Part shown: positions 6,547 through 13,292 of the stretch, in pieces | Layout: every line of letters starts with the position of its first letter | Numbering within the stretch: the first letter of the stretch is position 1 | Assembly (NCBI GenBank): GCA_023434205.1 | Contig: JAEYTB010000263.1 | Span: 1 to 17,720 of the forward strand | Length of the DNA stretch: 17,720 nucleotides | Direction of reading: 5' to 3' | DNA from: Planctomycetota bacterium | GTDB lineage: Bacteria > Planctomycetota > Phycisphaerae > Phycisphaerales > UBA1924 | Program-made: the position numbers and the translations under genes | The notes under the pieces: generated by a model | Database searches by the model: none | What the model was told of the DNA's origin: nothing | What the model saw: only the letters and a program-made list of their open reading frames with translations

Positions 6547-7743
6547 ATGTCGCAGGCACCGCCCATCTCCGGCGCAGAGTCCGTCCAACTGGCCTTCGCC
6601 AAGCAGGTGGAGGCGGTGCTGTCGCGCACGCGGGCTGCGGCGGGCGAACTGGTCCGCGCGTCGCCAGTCACAATTGACCGGGCGACGGATCTTCAACGCA
6701 CGTTGGGCGTCGCCCCGGCGCTGGCGTGGCAGCTCTTCCGGCTGGCGACCGCGCCGGACGCGTTCTCGGCGCTGGAGTTTGTGCCGCGGGCGGGGTCGAT
6801 GGCCCGCCTGCTGAGCAGTGCGCGCGAGCGGGGGTTCGGGGTTTCGGCGGTGGACGCGCTGCGGGAGGCGTATGAGGAGTTCCAGTCGCTGGTGCGGCAC
6901 CACGCTGGCGACCGAGACACGTTCGACGCGATGGCGGCCCCGCTTGGCAAGGACTCAACGGGGCAGATCGAGCTGAAGCACCGGCGGGCGGTGTTCCGCG
7001 GCAACGTGCAGGTGTGGGGCTTCCAGGCGAGCACGGTGTACCGGGCGTGCGTGATCCACGCGGGGCCGACGCCGGGGCGCGAGGCCGCGGCGATGATCGC
7101 GGGGTTCGTGTCGATCCGCCAGCTCCGCGCGCAGGCGCCCATCCCGCTGATGCGGCGGCGCGTCGTGCTCGAGGCCCACGGCGAGATGAAAGAGGTGCCG
7201 ATCAGCGGGCCCGGCCTGCTTGAAGAGTTCTCGACCACCACGCGGGGCTCGGTCGTGCGCGCGGGAGAGGACGGGGCCGAGGGAGGGACGCTGATCCTGC
7301 GGGGCGTCGGGCGGGCGGCGAGCGAGACGTGCTTCCTCGGCGAGACGGTGTGGGAAGCGCCGGCCAGGGACGCGCAGTCGCCTTTCTCGATGGGGCTGCT
7401 GATGACCGTGCCCTGCGAGACGCTGCTGATCGACCTGCTGGTGCAGCGCGGCTGGTCGGACCCCGATGGCGTTGCGGTGGGAACATTCGGGAACCCCTCG
7501 AACGTCGAGAGCGCGATGACGGGGTCGGCGAAGTACCTGATGCCCGCGCGCGAGACCGGCTCCTACCTGGGGACCTCACTGGAGGCGCTGCACGCTCCGG
7601 AGGTTGCGCGGTGCCCCGCGCTGATCGGGCACGTGCTGGCCCGCAACGGGTGGGACCGCAGCGAGTTTGATATCTATCGCTGCCGCGTGAAGTACCCGAT
7701 TCTCCACACGGCGGTATCGCTGCATGTCCCGCGCCTGGGCTGA
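6547..7743 (+). CDS. Conserved cytosolic protein with HTH-like N-terminus (paralogue of the 2445 product)
   Basis: The product is 398 residues with no signal peptide and of unrecognised family. Residues 44-90 (DRATDLQRTLGVAPALAWQLF, APDAFSALEFVPRAGSMARLL) align with residues 45-90 of the 2445 product. Also shared are HHAGDRDTFDAM (118-129), KHRRAVFRG (144-152), a VPCE segment, YLG, and a C-terminal NGWDRSEFDIYRCRVKYPIL. The middle differs. The ATG at 6547 has no clear ribosome binding site. The nearest GGAGG is about 40 bases upstream, and a promoter at 6509-6537 would give a leaderless transcript. The next in-frame starts would cut into the N-terminal region aligned to the paralogue, so 6547 is kept. 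It is divergent from the tailed propeller gene. A regulatory role is inferred from position and the HTH-like segment only. Confidence 0.82.
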   Translation: MSQAPPISGAESVQLAFAKQVEAVLSRTRAAAGELVRASPVTIDRATDLQRTLGVAPALAWQLFRLATAPDAFSALEFVPRAGSMARLLSSARERGFGVSAVDALREAYEEFQSLVRHHAGDRDTFDAMAAPLGKDSTGQIELKHRRAVFRGNVQVWGFQASTVYRACVIHAGPTPGREAAAMIAGFVSIRQLRAQAPIPLMRRRVVLEAHGEMKEVPISGPGLLEEFSTTTRGSVVRAGEDGAEGGTLILRGVGRAASETCFLGETVWEAPARDAQSPFSMGLLMTVPCETLLIDLLVQRGWSDPDGVAVGTFGNPSNVESAMTGSAKYLMPARETGSYLGTSLEALHAPEVARCPALIGHVLARNGWDRSEFDIYRCRVKYPILHTAVSLHVPRLG

Positions 7744-7763
7744 CTCTGCGCGGCCGTGCGAGG

Positions 7764-9197
7764 TCACGCCTTTGCGCCCGACTCCCACGCCAGGTAGCCC
7801 CCGGCCAGGTTCGTGACGTTGTAGCCGTGGCGCTGGAGCAGTGCGGCCGCCCTGGCCGACCGCGCCCCGCTGCGGCAGTGCACCAGCACCGGCCGGTCGC
7901 GTGGGACCTCGTCCAGGCGCGAGAGCAGGCGGGTGTGCGCGATGTTGGCCGCGTTGTCGATGTGCCCCTCCGCGAACTCGGAGGCCCTCCGCACGTCGAG
8001 CACAAACGGCTCTCCGCTCTTCACCCAGCGGCGTGCCTCATCCGCCGAGACTTCGCGCGTCTCCTCCACGGAACCCCCGAACCGCTGCCGGTCGGCGATT
8101 CGGCCCGCATCGAACCAGCCCTCGATGCGGTCCAGGCCCACCCGGATCAGGTCGCGGATGGCCTCGTCCAGGCGCGCGGGCTCGATGATGAGGTAGATCG
8201 GCTCATCCTCGGAGATCATCGATCCGGCGTCCGTGTTGAATGACCTGGTCATCGGGAACGAGAGCGCCCCGGGGGTGTGCCCGGCGCGGAACTCGGCCCA
8301 CGGCCGCGTGTCGATGATCGCGGCCTTGCGCGGGTTCAGCGCGCGCAGCTCGTGGGGCGTGAGCTCGTGCGGGTGCGGCACACCGCCCAGCACGCGCGGG
8401 CCCGCCTTGTTGTCACGCTTCATCCGCGCGAAGTACAGCGGCGGCTCGGGCTGACCCGCGAGGATCTCACCGGCGAACGCGTCCTCGCTGGTGGCCGCCT
8501 TCACCGCGCTGTTAAACCGCTTCTCGTACCCGACCGTGGACTGGGGAACGGCCCCCAGCGCCTTGCCGCACGCGCTGCCGGCGCCGTGCCCCGGCCAGAG
8601 CTGCAGGTAGTCGGGCCACTGCTGGAACTGGAGCACGGACCGGAACAACCGCCGCGCCGAGGACGCGGCGTTCCCGGCGTGTCCCGCGGCGGATTCCAGC
8701 AGGTCCGGGCGCCCGACGTCCCCCACGAACACGAAGTCGCCCGTGACGACGCCCAGCGGCTCGTCCGCCCCGCCGCCGCGGTCGGTGACCATGAAGCAGA
8801 GGTGTTCGGGCGTGTGGCCGGGCGTGTGGACCGCCTTCACCTCGATATTGCCGACCAGGAACGTGTCGCCGTCCTTGATCAGGCGGACGTCGTACTTGGC
8901 CTGGCCCTGGTTCTGCGGCGCAGCCGCGGGCCACTGGTACTTCCAGTCCGCACCGCCCTCGTCGGAGAGGTACACCCGCGCGCCTTTCTCCGCCAGCTCT
9001 CTCGCGCCGGAGAGGAAGTCGGCGTGGATGTGGGTCTCCGCGGCGGCGGTGATGCGCAGCCCGTTGTCGCGGGCCACCTGCTCGTAGCGGTCAACATCGC
9101 GTTCGGGGTCGATGACGATCGCCTCGCCCGTCCGCTGACATCCGATGATATACGCCGCCTGGGCCAGCTTGTCGTCGTACACCATCCGGAAGAACAT
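7764..9197 (-). CDS. Metallo-beta-lactamase fold/double rhodanese protein (persulfide dioxygenase-sulfurtransferase type)
   Basis: The product is 477 residues. ATG at 9197 was chosen over GTG at 9233 because GGGAGG lies 5 bases upstream and family members begin MxFRxxxDxxLAQ. Residues 1-250 are a metallo-beta-lactamase domain with ETHIHADFLSG (His56, His58, Asp60), HTPGHTPEH (His128), VTGDFVFVGDVGRPDL (Asp154) and LWPGHG (His204), as in ETHE1/CstB-type persulfide dioxygenases. Residues about 285-365 form a rhodanese domain with no Cys at the active-site position (YLIIEPAR). Residues 385-475 form a second rhodanese domain with an intact CRSGARS loop (Cys441). Proteins of this design oxidise or transfer persulfide sulfur in the cytoplasm. 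The 3' end is convergent with the 6547 gene, 20 bases away. The gene is probably transcribed separately, since 107 bases separate it from the upstream tailed protein gene. Substrate is not visible from sequence. Confidence 0.92.
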   Translation of the reverse strand: MFFRMVYDDKLAQAAYIIGCQRTGEAIVIDPERDVDRYEQVARDNGLRITAAAETHIHADFLSGARELAEKGARVYLSDEGGADWKYQWPAAAPQNQGQAKYDVRLIKDGDTFLVGNIEVKAVHTPGHTPEHLCFMVTDRGGGADEPLGVVTGDFVFVGDVGRPDLLESAAGHAGNAASSARRLFRSVLQFQQWPDYLQLWPGHGAGSACGKALGAVPQSTVGYEKRFNSAVKAATSEDAFAGEILAGQPEPPLYFARMKRDNKAGPRVLGGVPHPHELTPHELRALNPRKAAIIDTRPWAEFRAGHTPGALSFPMTRSFNTDAGSMISEDEPIYLIIEPARLDEAIRDLIRVGLDRIEGWFDAGRIADRQRFGGSVEETREVSADEARRWVKSGEPFVLDVRRASEFAEGHIDNAANIAHTRLLSRLDEVPRDRPVLVHCRSGARSARAAALLQRHGYNVTNLAGGYLAWESGAKA

Positions 9198-9304
9198 GGG
9201 CGCCTCCCGTCGAAGGGTTGTGCCCGGCGGCACATTCCTCCGTTATCTTTGGCGCGCCGGGGCGTCTGCGGCACACCGATCGCGGGACACCGGCCGGGGC
9301 CCGG

Positions 9305-9499
9305 TCAGCAGGCGCCTCCGGCAAGCACGCGGAAGAACGCCTCGATATCCGCGTCCGTGCCGCTGTCCCCATCGCCGTTGAAGTCGGCCCCCAGTCGCCA
9401 GCAGGTGGCGCAGCAGTTGCCGGCCAGGCAGGCGAAGAAGGCCTCGATGTCGGCGTCGGTGCCGGAGTCGCCGTCATTGTCAAAGTCGGCGGTGGAGCA
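9305..9499 (-). repeat. GC-type dockerin-like tail, copy 4
   Basis: This copy encodes 64 residues, with DNDGDSGTDADIE in loop 1 and GDGDSGTDADIE in loop 2. The CC is followed by AT rather than PT, the linker is WRLG, and the end is GGAC. Confidence 0.85.
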
Positions 9500-11872
9500 C
9501 TCGGGGCCGACGTAGACCATGTCCACGCCGTCGGGCACGGGCTGGGCGATGAAGGCGGTCTGGGTTGCGCCGTTGAAGGCCATGTCCGACGGGTTGCTCG
9601 AGAGCTGCGTCGCGTCGATGAGCGCGGTCGAGGGGCCCGCGGCGGTGAGGCGCCAGAGCTTGCCGCCCTCGCTGGCGTGCAGGCCCGCGGCGTAGAGCAC
9701 GCCGTCGTGGAGGGCGAGCGACTTGATGTTGCCCAGGGGGAAGGACGCGACAAAGGAGTTGCTGGCGGTGTCGAGCACGTGCACGCCAGGGTTGGTGACG
9801 CAGGAGCCCATGTACACGTACTGGCCGGAGGGGTCGGGCGCGAAGATGTAGGGGTAGGGGCTGCTGGGGATGTTGGCGACTTGCGTGCTGGCCGCGCCGT
9901 TGATGTTCACGACGGCGACGGAGTTGCCGAAGGCCATCGAGACGTAGAGCTTGGTGCCGTCCGGGCTGAACGTACACCGCATGGGGAACTCCATGGGTGA
10001 AAATCCGGGGATGGCGCCGACCTCGACGTCGGTGATGATGGCGCGGGTGGCGGCGTTGATGAGCCGGATCTTGTCCTCAAAGCTCACGCACACGGCGATG
10101 ATCGAGCCGTCGGGCGAGAGCTCGATGGCGCTGGTGTCGGAGTAGGGCGGGTACTGGGCGTTGCCGGTCTGGCCGGCGAGGGTCGTGCCCAGGACACTGC
10201 TCGCCGCGCCGGCGAGGTTGATGAAGTGGACACGGTCGGTGCCGGCGAGGCTCAGGACATAGGCCTTCGTGCCGTCGGGGGAGATCTTCACCTCGCTGGG
10301 GCGGTCGGCGACGTTGAGGTGCGCGACGCGCGTGCGGGTGACAAGGTCCACGATGGAGACGGTATTGGCGTCGGTGTTGCAGGAGACGGCGTAGCGGCCG
10401 TCGGGGGTGATCGCGACGTCGAGCACGCGGTCGCCGGTGTCGATGTACGCGAGCGGGGCGCGGGTGGGGACGTCCACAATGGTGAGGTTGCGGCTGGTGG
10501 TGTTGCCCGTGACGAGGGTCTGGCCGTCGGGGGTGACGGCGACGGCGCGGGGGCAGTCGCCCTCGGGGATCGCGCCGGTGAGTGCGAAGCCCTCGGCGAA
10601 GGAGGCGGCGCCGTTGATGTTGTAGACGTGGATGTCCTCGCGGAAGCGGCTGTTGAGGGCCACCGCCCGGAGCTGCGTCGGGCTCGTGGCCGACTCCACG
10701 CACGCGGCGAGCGGGATGCTGGCCACCTGGCTCTGGGTCGCGATGTTAATCACGCGGGAGTTGAAGTTGCTGACGAAGGCGTACTGGTCGTCGTGGGAGA
10801 TCTCGATGTCTCCGACGACGCCGGTGCTGATCATGGCGGTGCGGGCGCCGGTGGCGAGGCTGTAAAAGCAGGTGTTGTTGGAGATCGCCGCGATGGCGAA
10901 GTTCTTGTCGGGGGTGATGCGGATGACCTGGCTCTGGAGCTGGTCGTCGCTGTTGGGCAGGTTGAGGACGGTGAGGGAGTTGGCGACCAGGTCCACGCGG
11001 CTGATCTTGCGCTCGCTGCCCTCGTGCCCGACAACCGCCACAGTGCCGTCGCTGCTGATGTCCACGCTGGTGGCCAGCGGCGCGGCGGTGAGGAGCGTTG
11101 GCGCGCCGGTGGCGACGTCGTAGATCGCCACTCGCCCGCCCGGGCGGTCGGGGCAGACGATGCGGGCGCCGTCGGGCGTGAGGGCCCACTGCGTCCACAG
11201 CACCCCGCTGATGCCCACCTCGGGCGTGAAGTAGCCGCCCATCGCGCCCTGGCTGACGCTCGCGAAGGTGCGCTCCTCGGTCAGGGTCGTGAGGTTGACC
11301 ACGCTGAAGGCCGAGTTCACGGCGTCGTTGGTGATCGACACGATCGCGCGCTGGCTGTCGGGGGTGATCGCGACGCGGAAGGGCTGGGTGCCGGTGATGG
11401 GCACGTGGCCCAGCAGCGTGCGGCTGGGCACGTGGACCACGCTCACCGTGTGGCTGAAGACGTTGCTGCACACGGCGTACTGGCCGTTGGGCGAGATGGC
11501 GACGTGGTTCGGCAGCAGACCGACCTCGACGGAGTGCGTGACGGTGCGGGAGCTGACGTCGAAGAAGGTCATCATGCCGGGGAGGAGCCCCGTGCCGTGG
11601 TTGACGATGGCGACGGTGCTGCCGTCGGGCGTGAATGCGAGCTCGCGGGGGATGTCGGCCTCGGGCGGGCTGTTGACGTCGATGTGTTCCGGGGTGAGGC
11701 GAGAGGCGTAGCCGCCCTGGGGCACCGGGCGCGGCTGGACCCAAAGCTCGCGCTGCGTGCCCGCATCGCACTCGGTGCTGACATGATCGGGCGAGGACTG
11801 AGCAAGGACAACGCCGGCAGAAAGAGCGAGAACGGCGGCGATGGAGAGCGAAGCGAGCGACCGGGTGGGCAT
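9305..11872 (-). CDS. Secreted double beta-propeller (YVTN/lactonase-like) protein with GC-type dockerin tail
   Basis: The product is 855 residues. The ATG at 11872 has AGGAGGT 5 bases upstream and opens a Sec signal peptide (residues 1-25, cut after LAQ). A longer in-frame reading upstream would pass through the tail of the neighbouring gene in another frame and is rejected. Residues about 30-790 hold some 14 repeats of 40-60 residues, each with a (F/I/L)(S/T)PDGxxAxVxN strand followed by xVxVVDxxTxxxxxxIxxG. This is typical of YVTN/cytochrome cd1-like propellers and suggests two seven-bladed domains. Residues 792-855 are the six-Cys tail (CSTADFDNDGDSGTD...GGAC). No catalytic residues could be assigned. 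A 106-base gap with a hairpin separates it from the 11979-12749 gene upstream on the same strand. Confidence 0.9.
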   Translation of the reverse strand: MPTRSLASLSIAAVLALSAGVVLAQSSPDHVSTECDAGTQRELWVQPRPVPQGGYASRLTPEHIDVNSPPEADIPRELAFTPDGSTVAIVNHGTGLLPGMMTFFDVSSRTVTHSVEVGLLPNHVAISPNGQYAVCSNVFSHTVSVVHVPSRTLLGHVPITGTQPFRVAITPDSQRAIVSITNDAVNSAFSVVNLTTLTEERTFASVSQGAMGGYFTPEVGISGVLWTQWALTPDGARIVCPDRPGGRVAIYDVATGAPTLLTAAPLATSVDISSDGTVAVVGHEGSERKISRVDLVANSLTVLNLPNSDDQLQSQVIRITPDKNFAIAAISNNTCFYSLATGARTAMISTGVVGDIEISHDDQYAFVSNFNSRVINIATQSQVASIPLAACVESATSPTQLRAVALNSRFREDIHVYNINGAASFAEGFALTGAIPEGDCPRAVAVTPDGQTLVTGNTTSRNLTIVDVPTRAPLAYIDTGDRVLDVAITPDGRYAVSCNTDANTVSIVDLVTRTRVAHLNVADRPSEVKISPDGTKAYVLSLAGTDRVHFINLAGAASSVLGTTLAGQTGNAQYPPYSDTSAIELSPDGSIIAVCVSFEDKIRLINAATRAIITDVEVGAIPGFSPMEFPMRCTFSPDGTKLYVSMAFGNSVAVVNINGAASTQVANIPSSPYPYIFAPDPSGQYVYMGSCVTNPGVHVLDTASNSFVASFPLGNIKSLALHDGVLYAAGLHASEGGKLWRLTAAGPSTALIDATQLSSNPSDMAFNGATQTAFIAQPVPDGVDMVYVGPECSTADFDNDGDSGTDADIEAFFACLAGNCCATCWRLGADFNGDGDSGTDADIEAFFRVLAGGAC

Positions 11873-11945
11873 CAAGACCTCCTGAAGGGAAAAGGACCAA
11901 ATCCCGCGAGCACACCCCCCGCAAACCCCATGATGTCGAAGGGCG

Positions 11946-11967
11946 TCCGCGGCGTTCCCGCCGCGGA
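11946..11967 (-). terminator. Hairpin after the 11979-12749 gene, possible terminator
   Basis: A 9-bp perfect stem TCCGCGGCG/CGCCGCGGA (11946-11954 with 11959-11967) closes a loop that reads GGAA on the minus strand, a GNRA-type tetraloop. It lies 11 bases after the TGA at 11979. No T-run follows (CGCCCTTCG), so termination may be weak or the hairpin may act in RNA processing. Confidence 0.45.
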
Positions 11968-11978
11968 GGCCGTGAGAT

Positions 11979-12173
11979 TCAGCAGTCCCCGCCCGCGAGG
12001 ACGCGGAAGAACGACTCGATGTCGGCATCGGTGCCGGTGTCGCCGTCACCGTTGAAGTCGGCGCCGCCGGAGAAGCAGGTGGCGCAGCAGTTGCCGGCAA
12101 GGCAGGCGAAGAAGGCCTCGATGTCGGCGTCGGTGCCGGTGTCGCCATCGCCGTCAAAGTCGGCGGTGCCGCA
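11979..12173 (-). repeat. GC-type dockerin-like tail, copy 5
   Basis: This copy encodes 64 residues with GDTGTDADIE in both loops, CCATC, the linker FSGG and the end GGDC. At the DNA level it is near-identical to copies 3 and 4 over the loop-coding segments. Confidence 0.85.
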
Positions 12174-12749
12174 GCCGCCGCCGCCCGTGCCGACGACCAG
12201 GCGCAGGATGGGCGCGTTGGCCGTGCTCATGTCGATGACGTTGGGGAAGTTGGGCTCGCTGGTGGGGTCCACGCGAACGCCGATGTGCGTGGCGCCGCCG
12301 GTGATCAGGGCCTGCACCGCCGCGGTGGCGTCCACGTTGACCAGCACGGAAGAGTCGTTCGGCGGGTGGTACGAGGTCGAACCCACGACCGTCGCGGGGA
12401 TGTCGAAGTCGGAGAGTTCCATCGTGCCGTTGCCGCTGTAGACCTCGATGTTGAAGGTGCGGGGGCCGTTGTCGAAGGCGTTGTTGACGGCGATCCGCAG
12501 GATGATGCTGGCGCTGTCGAGCGTCGCTCCCGCGAAGGCGGTCACGTCGAACTCCAGCATGGCCCGGTCCTCGGCGGAGCCCGTCTGGCGGATCAGCGTG
12601 TTGAACGAGCCGGTCGTGGTCATCAGCTCGATCGCGCCGCCGCGGGGGGAGTCCCGCCCGCTGCCGACGGCGACCGGGGAAAGGTCCTGGCCGGCGGCAA
12701 ACGGGGCCGCCGCGCAGACCGCGAGAACGAACGCGCACACTTTCTGCAT
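11979..12749 (-). CDS. Secreted DNRLRE-like beta-sandwich protein with GC-type dockerin tail
   Basis: The product is 256 residues. The ATG at 12749 has AAGGAGA 6-7 bases upstream and opens a Sec signal peptide (residues 1-20, cut near AAG/Q). Residues about 30-185 (AMLEFDVTAFAGATLDSASIIL, FNIEVYSGNGTMELSDF, VLVNVDATAAVQALI, HIGVRVDP) resemble the DNRLRE-type beta-sandwich, a non-catalytic domain common in bacterial surface and carbohydrate-linked proteins. A GGGG linker leads into the six-Cys tail (193-256, ending GGDC). It is the smallest intact tailed protein here, one domain plus tail. A promoter at 12807-12834 is predicted. The gene lies on the same strand as the propeller gene downstream, so read-through is possible. 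Confidence 0.87.
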   Translation of the reverse strand: MQKVCAFVLAVCAAAPFAAGQDLSPVAVGSGRDSPRGGAIELMTTTGSFNTLIRQTGSAEDRAMLEFDVTAFAGATLDSASIILRIAVNNAFDNGPRTFNIEVYSGNGTMELSDFDIPATVVGSTSYHPPNDSSVLVNVDATAAVQALITGGATHIGVRVDPTSEPNFPNVIDMSTANAPILRLVVGTGGGGCGTADFDGDGDTGTDADIEAFFACLAGNCCATCFSGGADFNGDGDTGTDADIESFFRVLAGGDC

Positions 12750-12806
12750 TGATCTTCTCCTTCCGGGATGAGGGACAGGACACACCGCGACCCCAGCGAG
12801 GCCCAC

Positions 12807-12834
12807 AGTCTACAGGCTGCTCGCCGGGGCACAA
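12807..12834 (-). promoter_or_regulatory. Sigma70-like promoter of the 11979-12749 gene
   Basis: On the minus strand, TTGTGC (12829-12834) is separated by 16 bases from TAGACT (12807-12812). The -10 box shares the TAGnnT form of the promoters at 2325 and 6451. The leader is about 50 bases. Confidence 0.4.
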
Positions 12835-12861
12835 GAAGCGTGGCGGGAAAAAGCGCTTTGG

Positions 12862-12867
12862 TATTCT
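12862..12867 (+). promoter_or_regulatory. Extended -10 candidate for the small lipoprotein gene
   Basis: TTGGTATTCT contains a TGn extended -10 followed by TATTCT. No -35 box is visible. Transcription would start about 10 bases before the GTG at 12885, just ahead of or within its ribosome binding site. Confidence 0.3.
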
Positions 12868-12884
12868 GGATCGGCGAGGTGCCC

Positions 12885-13103
12885 GTGAGCTCAGCCCGCT
12901 TCATCCTGCCCGCGCTCCTGGCCGCCGTGGTGGTGGGCGGCTGCGCCGACACGGAGAAGATGCGGTACATCGACAACCCCCGGCTCATCGGCAACGCGAC
13001 GCAAACGGAGGTCGCGGAGCTCGCACGCACCACGGGCGCGGTCTCGGCGTGGGCGGGGCTGGAGTTTCTGCGGGCGTGGCTGGGCGGCGACGACCGCGAC
13101 TGA
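12885..13103 (+). CDS. Small predicted lipoprotein (72 residues), unknown function
   Basis: The GTG at 12885 has GGCGAGG 5 bases upstream. The start is followed by a lipoprotein signal peptide with lipobox VVGGC (Cys at about residue 19, after ARFILPALLAAVV). The mature part of about 54 residues (ADTEKMRYIDNPRLIGNATQTEVAELARTTG...) has no recognised domain. It is polar, then ends in WAGLEFLRAWLGGDDRD, which could be an amphipathic helix. It lies between the divergent tailed-protein gene and atpA, 189 bases ahead of the atpA start. Whether it is co-transcribed with atpA cannot be told. An in-frame ATG at 12768 is open but would put the signal peptide internal and lacks a ribosome binding site. 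Confidence 0.72.
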   Translation: MSSARFILPALLAAVVVGGCADTEKMRYIDNPRLIGNATQTEVAELARTTGAVSAWAGLEFLRAWLGGDDRD

Positions 13104-13292
13104 GCGGCGGGCCCCGGCCCCCGGACGGGCGGTTTGGCCTCCAGGGCGTCCCAGCGGGGGGCCAAGTCCCGTACCCCGCCCGGCACCCGCCTCCCCCCGC
13201 CCCTCGACCTTGAAAGGGCGCTTACCTACCCTTCCTCCCCCCCGGGCACGCGCCGGGGCCAGGCCGCATCCACCCCTAAGGGAATACCGCCC

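Noticed and set aside
9198..9233. GTG at 9233 as the start of the metallo-beta-lactamase/rhodanese protein
   Set aside because: Its GGAGG is only 3 bases away, and the family N-terminus begins at the ATG at 9197, which has a well-placed GGGAGG.
9198..9304. Terminator after the 9305-11872 gene
   Set aside because: Only a short CCGG-rich palindrome without a usable loop and no T-run is present, so nothing could be supported.
10226..12055. Long plus-strand open frame opposite the 9305-11872 gene
   Set aside because: Low-complexity Asp/Gly/Val/Ala/Arg composition mirroring the PDG repeats of the true propeller gene. It has no start context.
11873..12157. N-terminal extension of the 9305-11872 gene up to 12157
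   Set aside because: It would overlap the tail of the 11979-12749 gene in another frame, giving Ala/Pro/Thr-rich sequence. The ATG at 11872 has a strong ribosome binding site and signal peptide.
13104..13292. Possible atpH remnant or regulatory RNA in the 189-base gap before atpA
   Set aside because: No frame resembles ATP synthase delta. A TTGAAA at about 13211 has no matching -10 box at normal spacing, and pairing between TTGGCC and GGCCAA is too loose to call a structure.
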